Shown here in pieces: positions 1 to 6,312 of a stretch of DNA of 64,000 nucleotides (position 1 is its first letter; every line of letters begins with the position of its first letter). The stretch is from Anaerolineales bacterium (GTDB lineage: Bacteria; Chloroflexota; Anaerolineae; 4572-78; J111): assembly GCA_015075185.1 (NCBI GenBank), contig JABTUW010000001.1, forward strand, positions 2,356,001-2,420,000, in the 5' to 3' direction. The translations under genes and the position numbers were made by a program. The notes below the pieces were generated by a model. That model was not told the DNA's origin, searched no databases, and saw nothing but the letters and a program-made list of their open reading frames with translations.

Positions 1-222
1 GAAGCCATGGCCGCCAAAAACCAGGGCTGGCGCGTCACCCAGGCCAAAATGAATCTGGCCAAGAAGCACGCCGTTTACATGCACTGCATGCCAGTTGACC
101 GGGGCCACGAAGTGGACGACGAGGTCATTGACGGGCCGCAGTCGGTCATCTACAAGCAGGCCGAAAACCGGCTGCATATCCAAAAAGCGTTGATGGCCCT
201 GACCATGGGCGGCCGGGCTTAA
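1..222 (+). CDS. Carbamoyltransferase, C-terminal fragment (ornithine-carbamoyltransferase fold)
   Basis: Only the last 73 codons lie in the window; the frame is open from base 1, so the start is outside. The visible motif MHCMPVDRGHEVDDEVIDGP followed by QAENRLHIQKAL matches the C-terminal HCLP loop and the final helix of ornithine/acetylornithine-type carbamoyltransferases, where HCxP contributes to the carbamoyl-phosphate and amino-acid sites. It lies directly upstream of a YgeY-type hydrolase. In Enterobacteria and Clostridia that hydrolase travels with the carbamoyltransferase-like YgeW, so a YgeW-like catabolic role is possible. However, this C-terminus looks more like ArgF than like E. 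coli YgeW. Family is confident, substrate is not. Confidence 0.8.
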   Translation, partial: EAMAAKNQGWRVTQAKMNLAKKHAVYMHCMPVDRGHEVDDEVIDGPQSVIYKQAENRLHIQKALMALTMGGRA

Positions 223-253
223 AAGTAGAGTTCAGCACAGATTAGTGGGAAAG

Positions 254-355
254 TGTCATTCCGAGTGGAGCGGAGCGGAACGAGGAATCCCTCGAATCTG
301 GTCTAAAGAGTGACTCTGGAGGGATTTCTCGCTCCTTCGTCGCTCGAAATGACAT
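254..355. repeat. Palindromic intergenic repeat, family B (copy 1)
   Basis: An imperfect inverted repeat fills the gap between the carbamoyltransferase and the hydrolase. The arms read GTCATTCCGAG...AATCCCTC and, inverted, GAGGGATTTCTCGCTCC...CGAAATGACAT. A second copy lies at 16893-16998. No coding potential is seen. It is placed like a REP/MITE-like element or transcript-end hairpin. Confidence 0.75.
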
Positions 356-422
356 ATTCTGGGTTTAATTCCGATAATGTCGTTGAAGGTTGAGTTCAAT
401 CCAGAAGAATATCGAGATTACT

Positions 423-1667
423 ATGCCCCAAATCTCTTTCCCTATTCCCCCAACCTTAGCCCATGCCGCCGAGCGGGTCCGCCAGTATGCCCAGACGATC
501 CGGCAGGCGCAAGTTGATTTCCTGGCCGACCTGATCCGCATCCAAAGCTACACCGGCCAGGAAAAACCGGCCGTCGAGCGCACCCTGGCCGAAATGAGGG
601 CTTGCGGCTTTGACCAGGTCCGCACCGACAGCGCCGGCAACGCCCTGGCGACGGTCGGCGCGGGCCGCTCTCACCTGTTGTACGATGCCCACCTGGACGA
701 GAACGAAATCGCCGACGAGCGGGACTGGCCCTATCCACCTTTAGAGCCGACTGTAGCCAAAGGCAAACTCTATGGGCTGGGCGCGTCCGACTGCAAGGGT
801 GGGGTGGCCTCGATTGTCTACGGGGCGCGGCTGGGCGCCGAGCTGAACCTGACCGGCGACTGCACCGTCACCGTCAAGGGGTCAACGCTGGAGGAGGACG
901 CCGAAGGCTTTGCCATGCGCCACCTCATCGAACATGATCGCCTGCCCCGCCCCGACGCCGTCCTGCTGGCCGAGGCGACCGACCTGACCCTGCGGCGCGG
1001 CCACCGCGGCCGCTGCGAGATCAAGGTTCGCATGCCCGGCCGGGCGGCTCACGCCAGCACGCCTGAACTGGGCGATAATGCCATCCTGAAAATGCGCCCG
1101 GTCTTGGACGCCCTCGAAGCCATGACGCCTCACCTGCCCGCCGACCCTATTCTTGGCCAGGGTACCCAGGTGGTGACCATGATTTCTTCACCCCACACGC
1201 CCAACAGTGTGCCCGCCTGGTGCGAGGCAACCCTCGACCGCCGCCTGACCCCCGGCGAAACGCCGGAGCGCGTCGTGGCCGAGATCGAAGCGGCGCTGGC
1301 CGGGTTGGGCGCGTCGGTGCAGGTGGCCCGGCAGCCGGTCACCTCCTGGACCGGGCTGGACTTGAGCGGCCCGGCCTTCTTCCCCGGCTGGCTCCTGCCC
1401 GAAGACCACCCGCTCATCCGGGTCGGCCAGGCTACCTGCGCCGCCCTGTGGGGGGAAGTACCGCGTGTGGATGTCTGGAAGTTCAGCACCAACGGCACTT
1501 ATTCCGCTGGATCGGCCGGCATCCCGACCCTCGGCTTTGGGCCGATGGAGGAGCAGTACGTCCACACGCCCCAGGATCAGGTTGACCTGGAGAAGCTGCT
1601 CAAAGGCGCGATGTTTTACGCCCTGTTCCCCCTGGCCTACAGCTTGCTGATGGGTGAGGAAGTCTAA
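423..1667 (+). CDS. YgeY-family M20 metallohydrolase
   Basis: A 414-residue M20 (ArgE/DapE/CPG2-type) zinc hydrolase. Visible landmarks are the metal-site loop YDAHLDEN near residue 90, the GASDCKGG loop, the catalytic pair in STLEEDAEG, and RGHRGRCEIKV followed by AAHAS, which starts the lid/dimerisation domain. The EATDL...RGHRGR segment is characteristic of the YgeY group, named for its genetic link to selenium-dependent purine or amino-acid catabolism; the substrate is unknown. The preceding carbamoyltransferase fits such a catabolic cluster. The frame also permits a TTG start at 390, but its purine stretch sits only 1 nt away; ATG 423 agrees better with the family length. Assignment to M20/YgeY is strong, the biochemical role inferred. 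Confidence 0.85.
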   Translation: MPQISFPIPPTLAHAAERVRQYAQTIRQAQVDFLADLIRIQSYTGQEKPAVERTLAEMRACGFDQVRTDSAGNALATVGAGRSHLLYDAHLDENEIADERDWPYPPLEPTVAKGKLYGLGASDCKGGVASIVYGARLGAELNLTGDCTVTVKGSTLEEDAEGFAMRHLIEHDRLPRPDAVLLAEATDLTLRRGHRGRCEIKVRMPGRAAHASTPELGDNAILKMRPVLDALEAMTPHLPADPILGQGTQVVTMISSPHTPNSVPAWCEATLDRRLTPGETPERVVAEIEAALAGLGASVQVARQPVTSWTGLDLSGPAFFPGWLLPEDHPLIRVGQATCAALWGEVPRVDVWKFSTNGTYSAGSAGIPTLGFGPMEEQYVHTPQDQVDLEKLLKGAMFYALFPLAYSLLMGEEV

Positions 1668-1744
1668 GCTCACAATTTATGCAGTTGCTAGCCCGCATCG
1701 TTGAGACCCGCCTTGACTTAAATTTTGTTGAGTGCGATAAATTT

Positions 1745-1985
1745 TAGAGGTTAAGCTACTACCAATCCACTCTCGAATTAATAAAAATAGAGCCTCGAGT
1801 CCCCAATAGTGCAATTTCCCTACTCAATAAATTTGAGCAGGTATAAAACCTCTCCCTACCGGTTTCTGTTCGGGAATGGTATTCCCTGGCTGAGGCTTGC
1901 GACATTTTACGCAAGTACAGCAATCAAGACTACCCAGTTGAACTCAGTGAGCGAATGATTTCTCGTCCAATGAATACGTCGTCTA
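1745..1985 (+). pseudogene. Remnant of a small conserved protein (possibly SUKH/SMI1-like)
   Basis: This fills most of a 360-base gap. Frame 2 reads as protein-like sequence (STLELIKIEPRVP, then LPVSVREWYSLAEACDIL, then KYSNQDYPVEL) interrupted by a TAA near 1844 and with no start codon. The REWYSL...YSN pattern recalls SMI1/KNR4-like immunity or hypothetical proteins, but this is recognition by eye only. The rest of the gap shows no other feature apart from the antiporter ribosome-binding site. Confidence 0.4.
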
Positions 1986-2027
1986 TCCAACTTATCCTTT
2001 ATTCAACTTGTTAAGGACAGGACGCTT

Positions 2028-3494
2028 ATGGCCTTTTTTGATTATCTTCTGTTAGGCGCAGCAATTCTGCTTATACTGAGCATTATTGCGAGTAAGGCCT
2101 CCGGCCAGTTAGGGGTTCCGGCTCTGCTGTTTTTCCTGGTCATCGGTATGCTGGCCGGTTCAGAAGGCATAGGCGGTATTGAGTTTAGTGATGCCTACAT
2201 TGCGCAGTCGTTGGGGGTAGTGGCGCTCATCTTCATTCTGTTTTCGGGTGGATTTGACACAGAATGGGCCACTGTCCGCCATGTGCTTTCGTATGGTCTG
2301 GTTCTGGCCACGGCAGGGGTACTGCTCACGGCCCTGGCAGTTGGCGCATTTGCTGTGGTTATGCTTGGCTTTTCCTGGCGTGAAAGTTTGTTGTTTGGGG
2401 CTATTGTTTCATCCACCGATGCCGCAGCCGTATTTGCTGTTATGCGCTCGCGCGGTGTTGGGTTAAAGGGAAGCTTAAAACCGTTAATCGAATTAGAATC
2501 AGGCAGTAACGATCCGATGGCCATCTTTTTGACCACGGCCATGGTGGGGCTGCTGACCGACCCCACTGCATCTATCCTGGGACTAGTCCCGATGTTCTTT
2601 GTCCAAATGGTTGCCGGCGGCGCAGCCGGATATCTACTTGGCCGGGGTATGGTCTATGTCATTAACAAACTACATTTGGAATATGATGGCCTTTACCCGG
2701 TCCTCTCTATCGCTCTGGTCTTGCTGGTTTATGGTATAACCGCCCTGATTGGCGGCAACGGCTTTCTGGCGGTATACCTGGCCGGTCTGGTCATGGGCAA
2801 CACCAATGTGCTTCACCGGCGCAGTCTGATGCGCTTTCATGATGGTCTGGCCTGGCTGATGCAGATTGTGATGTTCTTAACTTTGGGACTATTAGTATTC
2901 CCTTCCCGGGTATTCGCTGTGGCGGGGATCGGGTTACTTACCGCAGCGTTCTTGATGTTAATTGCCCGCCCGATTGGTGTGTATGTGTCACTTCTGCCGT
3001 TTCGAGTCAGTCTGCGCAAAACCGCAATGGTTGGTTGGGTCGGCTTGCGGGGGGCTGTCCCGATCATTCTGGCCACTTTCCCTTTACTGGCCGGCGTAGA
3101 ACAGGCAGAGACAATTTTTAACCTGGTTTTCTTTATTGTGCTAACTTCAGTCCTGATACAGGGCAGTAGTATTCCCGTAGTTGCTCGTTGGCTGCGAGTT
3201 GCTGCGCCGTTGCAATCGAGACGGCGCTCCCCGCTTGAGTTTGAGTCCACCAACGGCATTCGAGGCGAATTGGTCGAGATCGAACTTCCGCTGAGTTCAG
3301 CGGCGGCGGGCCGCCGTATTGTCGAACTGGGGCTGCCCACAGGCGCTTTGCTCGTCTTAATTGGCCGCGGCGACGGCTTTTTCGTGCCGAGTGGTAGCAC
3401 AATGCTGGCAGCCGGAGACACGCTTTATCTTCTGGCAAAAGAGGAGATTTTAGGGCAAGTGAAACAGATCATAGATAATCAACTCGATTTTTGA
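2028..3494 (+). CDS. CPA1-family K+(Na+)/H+ antiporter with TrkA-C domain
   Basis: A 488-residue membrane protein with about 12 hydrophobic segments over residues 1-390, then a soluble C-terminal domain of about 75 residues ([11 protein letters not shown]...[11 protein letters not shown]) typical of RCK/TrkA-C regulatory modules. The transport core has the conserved [17 protein letters not shown] loop and ESGSNDPMA, whose ND pair is the ion-binding motif of CPA1 exchangers. The architecture matches the NhaP2/CvrA group, which exchanges K+ or Na+ for protons across the inner membrane, with nucleotide or ligand control through TrkA-C. AAGGA lies about 11 nt before the ATG. It appears monocistronic, with the IS element starting 150 bp downstream. 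Ion selectivity cannot be read from the sequence. Confidence 0.88.
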   Translation: MAFFDYLLLGAAILLILSIIASKASGQLGVPALLFFLVIGMLAGSEGIGGIEFSDAYIAQSLGVVALIFILFSGGFDTEWATVRHVLSYGLVLATAGVLLTALAVGAFAVVMLGFSWRESLLFGAIVSSTDAAAVFAVMRSRGVGLKGSLKPLIELESGSNDPMAIFLTTAMVGLLTDPTASILGLVPMFFVQMVAGGAAGYLLGRGMVYVINKLHLEYDGLYPVLSIALVLLVYGITALIGGNGFLAVYLAGLVMGNTNVLHRRSLMRFHDGLAWLMQIVMFLTLGLLVFPSRVFAVAGIGLLTAAFLMLIARPIGVYVSLLPFRVSLRKTAMVGWVGLRGAVPIILATFPLLAGVEQAETIFNLVFFIVLTSVLIQGSSIPVVARWLRVAAPLQSRRRSPLEFESTNGIRGELVEIELPLSSAAAGRRIVELGLPTGALLVLIGRGDGFFVPSGSTMLAAGDTLYLLAKEEILGQVKQIIDNQLDF

Positions 3495-3633
3495 GGAGGG
3501 ATCAGTGTTGTGTTTTAGCAGGCTGATGCGATTGCAATGGAGATGTACCAAACAGCAGATAGTTATAATAAAATTATCTCGATCCATTGAACGACTCCTT
3601 TGTTTGAATATTGGTGTGGTTGCTTCTATATCT

Positions 3634-3641
3634 ACAAGGAT
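3634..3641 (+). repeat. Left target-site duplication of the IS1-family element
   Basis: ACAAGGAT immediately precedes the left inverted repeat and is repeated exactly at 4896-4903. Confidence 0.9.
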
Positions 3642-4895
3642 GGTAAGTCTCCATTAAATCGTGATTATCAGCACCACTGCTGGACCAAAGCTTGAGTTTG
3701 TTTAGATCGCCGCCCTCGCTTTTTGGGCGGGATCCAGGGTGATGGAGGTACTCGAAAATCAAACAGTTCCGCCACGGTCCAACAGTGATCGGTTAAATTA
3801 GCCGCGATGGCCGGAGTTCGTCGTAACCAACGACGGCTCCCTTTGGCCAAGTAGAAAGGCACCCGTAAGCTATCGTGATAGGTGCAAAAGTTGTAGAAAC
3901 AGCCAACGACATACATGCCGGCCTGCAAGGTTTCCAGTTGTTGGGCCAGGGCACGAGTGCGCCGGGCCAAGGGGGCCAAGCATTGGCGAAAGGTGGCATT
4001 AAGCCGCTCGATAAAGGCGGTGTTAATGCCGCCCTGGCCTTGACTGGCCTGGATCAGTTGCTGGACCAAGTGCTGGCTACCCTGCACGATCCGCCGCTGA
4101 ATGATCAGTTGACCGACCGTCCTTTCTTTGACCACTTGAACAATCGCCACTTCCGACCAAGACCACAGCTGGCACCGGCCGAGTTGACCCAACCGAGGCA
4201 CTTTAGATCGAAATGCCCGCTGAAAGGCTTTGACATAGCTGGGCAGGCCATCTACGGCCAACAACAGCGGGCGACACAAGGCGATGGCCCGAATTTGGTC
4301 AGCCAGCGCCTGGATCAAGCCTTTGTCTCGATGAGGACTGATCGCGCCACCCAACCACAGCCGGGTCGAGACCATCATTGCCATCGCCAGCCACATCGTC
4401 CCGCCTTGGGTCTTGACTTTGATTTCATCGGCCTGAACCTGCTGCAAGTTAAGTTGGCTCTGACCCACCGTATGCTCGTGCACCCGTTGGCAATGTTCTC
4501 CGGCTCGCTGCCACCAACTTTTGATCGTCCGCTCGTCAAAGCCATAGGCCACCACAATCGCTTGCAACGGACAGCCATGGGCCAGCAGGGTCAGCACGAT
4601 CATCACCAACTGGGCATCGGTTTTGAGCCGATAAAAGATTGTACCTTTACTGGCCGCAAAAGTGGTCTGGCAGACCTCGCACGTATACCGCTGTTCTTGC
4701 TGACTATGGACGCTGATGTTACCAGCACCAACCTGTCCTCTTGCCGGACAGTTCAGATTAGGGCAAAATATCTGTTGTGGGTTTATCGGTCGCACTCCTG
4801 GATTTGGTGTCGGAACCTTCCAGTATGCCCGGTAAACCCACTTTTTTCAAATCTTGCTTTCCTTTCCCCTAATCACGCTTTAGTGGAGTGCTACC
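3642..4895 (-). mobile_element. Complete IS1-family insertion sequence (1254 bp)
   Basis: The terminal inverted repeats are 26 bp (3642-3667 and 4870-4895) and match at 21 of 26 positions. Both begin GGTA and contain CTCCA..TAAA.CGTGATTA, resembling the IS1 tip GGTAATGACTCCAA. The element is flanked by a perfect 8-bp direct repeat ACAAGGAT (3634-3641 and 4896-4903), within the 8-9 bp range typical of IS1. It encodes a single uninterrupted transposase on the minus strand. Intact ends, intact ORF and an exact target duplication imply a recent insertion. Confidence 0.92.
3668..4795 (-). CDS. IS1-family DDE transposase (single ORF)
   Basis: A 375-residue transposase. Residues about 10-50 carry a zinc ribbon (CPNLNCPARG...YTCEVCQTTF), residues about 75-105 a helix-turn-helix (CPLQAIVVAYGFDERTIKSW), and the rest an RNase-H-like core with DDE candidates in VQADEIKV, LLAVDGLPS and FIERLNATF. 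The C-terminus is basic (PPKKRGRRSK). Classical IS1 makes InsAB' by frameshifting; here one continuous frame encodes everything, as in the archaeal/environmental ISMhu11-type branch of the family. It starts 75 bp inside the right terminal repeat, so that repeat probably supplies the promoter. Confidence 0.88.
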   Translation of the reverse strand: MRPINPQQIFCPNLNCPARGQVGAGNISVHSQQEQRYTCEVCQTTFAASKGTIFYRLKTDAQLVMIVLTLLAHGCPLQAIVVAYGFDERTIKSWWQRAGEHCQRVHEHTVGQSQLNLQQVQADEIKVKTQGGTMWLAMAMMVSTRLWLGGAISPHRDKGLIQALADQIRAIALCRPLLLAVDGLPSYVKAFQRAFRSKVPRLGQLGRCQLWSWSEVAIVQVVKERTVGQLIIQRRIVQGSQHLVQQLIQASQGQGGINTAFIERLNATFRQCLAPLARRTRALAQQLETLQAGMYVVGCFYNFCTYHDSLRVPFYLAKGSRRWLRRTPAIAANLTDHCWTVAELFDFRVPPSPWIPPKKRGRRSKQTQALVQQWC

Positions 4896-4903
4896 ACAAG
4901 GAT
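4896..4903 (+). repeat. Right target-site duplication of the IS1-family element
   Basis: ACAAGGAT immediately follows the right inverted repeat; it is identical to 3634-3641. Confidence 0.9.
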
Positions 4904-4955
4904 AGTCGTCAATAGATTAATTTCTCAAAAAGAGTTGCACATCAGGTTGTAGACA

Positions 4956-4997
4956 AAAAAGACCTCCGAGATTTGAACTTCTCTCGGAGGTCTTTTT
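4956..4997 (-). terminator. Rho-independent terminator after the DUF4340 gene
   Basis: A perfect 16-bp stem (AAAAAGACCTCCGAGA and its inverse at 4982-4997) encloses a 10-nt loop. It is T-rich on both strands. It ends the minus-strand ABC operon and can work in either direction. Confidence 0.9.
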
Positions 4998-5005
4998 CTT
5001 TGAAC

Positions 5006-5998
5006 TTACGGCGCTGGCGTAGCTTCTGCGCCCGGTTCGGCGGTAGGCGGCGCTTGCAGGAAATCGTCCCGCTTCTTTTCGAGGAATGTGTTCATCAGGC
5101 CCTCGCTGACCCGCACGTAATAGGGCGACTCGGACGATTTGACGACGTAGGTGTTGTCCGTCTCATCCTTGGCCCCAATGCTCAGGGTGTAGGTTTTATC
5201 CGCCGCCTGCCCTGAGCCTGTCGAAGTGGTCTTCAGGGTGATCACGGCCTGGGGTTTGTCCAGGCCATAGGCCGGGTCTTCCTCCTTGCCCAGCGGCCGG
5301 GTCATGCGGATGCCGCTGGCCTGGCTGAACAGGCTGGTGAAATTATTTTCGTTGAAGGTTTCCTCGCCGGCCAGCCCTGGCATGGTCCACTGTTCGCCCT
5401 CTTTGGTAAACTCAAACGTGCCGTTGGCGTTCTCCAGGGTCAGGCTGGTGGTGGCCGTTTGGGGCACGGTGAAGTAGAGCGTATCTACCCAGGAGCCGGC
5501 CTGGGGACTGGCCTCAAAGCTGTTGATGTCGCCGGCCAGGTAAACCTCGGGCCGGTCGTCGGCGCGGACGTGGGTCGCGGCGGCCCCGGCGGAACTGCCG
5601 ATGTAGAGCTTGTGGCTGGCCCCATCTTTTAGCTGGATCTCGACCAGGCTGGTAAAGTCGTCCGTGGCAACCTTGAGCCGGCTGTGGCTGCCCTCGGTCT
5701 GCGTGACCAGCCGGTTAGTCCTGATTTTCTCGATTTTATCCAGTAAAGGCGTCACTTTGGCGCCGTCAACCGGATAATCGTCTGCCTCCGGCAGGACCCA
5801 GTTGTCGCCGCTTTTGGCCAGGGCCAGCTTGTTCCCTTCGCTGTCGCTCAGCGTCAGACCGGTCACATCCGCTGCCTTGTAATCGGGCAGCAGCGGGCCG
5901 CCCCCACTCGACACAGCCGCTCTGGGCCACAAGATAAAGGCCGCCAGCGCAATTTGCACCACTAAAATTACCGCTAAAATCTGGTTGAATCGACTCAT
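5006..5998 (-). CDS. DUF4340 protein of the Gld-like ABC operon
   Basis: A 330-residue protein with an N-terminal membrane anchor (ILAVILVVQIALAAFILW) followed by a beta-rich extracytoplasmic region of two similar halves (VTGLTLSDSEGNKLALAKSG and TSLTLENANGTFEFTKEG), as in DUF4340 proteins. These usually accompany GldA/GldF/GldG-type ABC exporters, and it is the last gene of such an operon here. ATG 5998 is chosen because AAGGAG lies 10 nt upstream. The frame continues 14 codons further, but those codons come from the intergenic repeat. A repeat-core sequence CCTGAGCCTGTCGAAG (about 5211-5226) lies inside the gene and encodes part of TTSTGSGQAAD. The molecular function of the family is unknown. 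Confidence 0.82.
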   Translation of the reverse strand: MSRFNQILAVILVVQIALAAFILWPRAAVSSGGGPLLPDYKAADVTGLTLSDSEGNKLALAKSGDNWVLPEADDYPVDGAKVTPLLDKIEKIRTNRLVTQTEGSHSRLKVATDDFTSLVEIQLKDGASHKLYIGSSAGAAATHVRADDRPEVYLAGDINSFEASPQAGSWVDTLYFTVPQTATTSLTLENANGTFEFTKEGEQWTMPGLAGEETFNENNFTSLFSQASGIRMTRPLGKEEDPAYGLDKPQAVITLKTTSTGSGQAADKTYTLSIGAKDETDNTYVVKSSESPYYVRVSEGLMNTFLEKKRDDFLQAPPTAEPGAEATPAP

Positions 5999-6019
5999 TG
6001 TTGTTTGACTCCTTGTATA

Positions 6020-6312
6020 TTGCCAGTTGCCAGTTATCAATCACCCATTATTCACTACTGCTTACTGATTCCTGACTACTGCTTACTCAATGTCGTAACG
6101 TTTAGCATCCTGAGTAGCGCGGAACTCGTCCTGAGCCTGCCGAAGGGCGAGTGGAGCGCGTATCGAAGGGTGCGAGTTGGCGATGGCTTCTGACAGCGCA
6201 GCACCCTTCGATACGGTTTCGCTTCGCTCAACCTACTCAGGATGCTGCTTAACTTAATGACATTGACTGGCTACTGACCACTGATTACTGACTACTGACC
6301 ACCGATGACTGC
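6020..6312. repeat. Nested palindromic repeat, family A (copy A1) with low-complexity arms
   Basis: This fills the gap between the permease-fusion and DUF4340 genes. The outer layer is degenerate word-like repeats (TTACTGATTCCTGACTACTG and its inverse). The middle layer is CAATGTC...GACATTG (6088-6265). The inner layer is CATCCTGAGTAG...CTACTCAGGATG, with CGTATCGAAGGGTGC and its inverse inside. The left edge runs to the start of the DUF4340 gene and the right edge enters the 3' end of the upstream gene, giving it a SSVVSSQ tail. Confidence 0.85.

Noticed and set aside
3586..4913. Gapped match ATTGAACGACTCCTTTGT / ATTGACGACTATCCTTGT as IS ends
   Set aside because: It needs gaps and has no target duplication; the GGTA-starting 26-bp repeats with exact ACAAGGAT duplication are better. 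The match is the disrupted host palindrome.
3875..4915. Plus-strand open frame across the transposase
   Set aside because: Antisense to the transposase, which has clear zinc-ribbon, HTH and DDE motifs.
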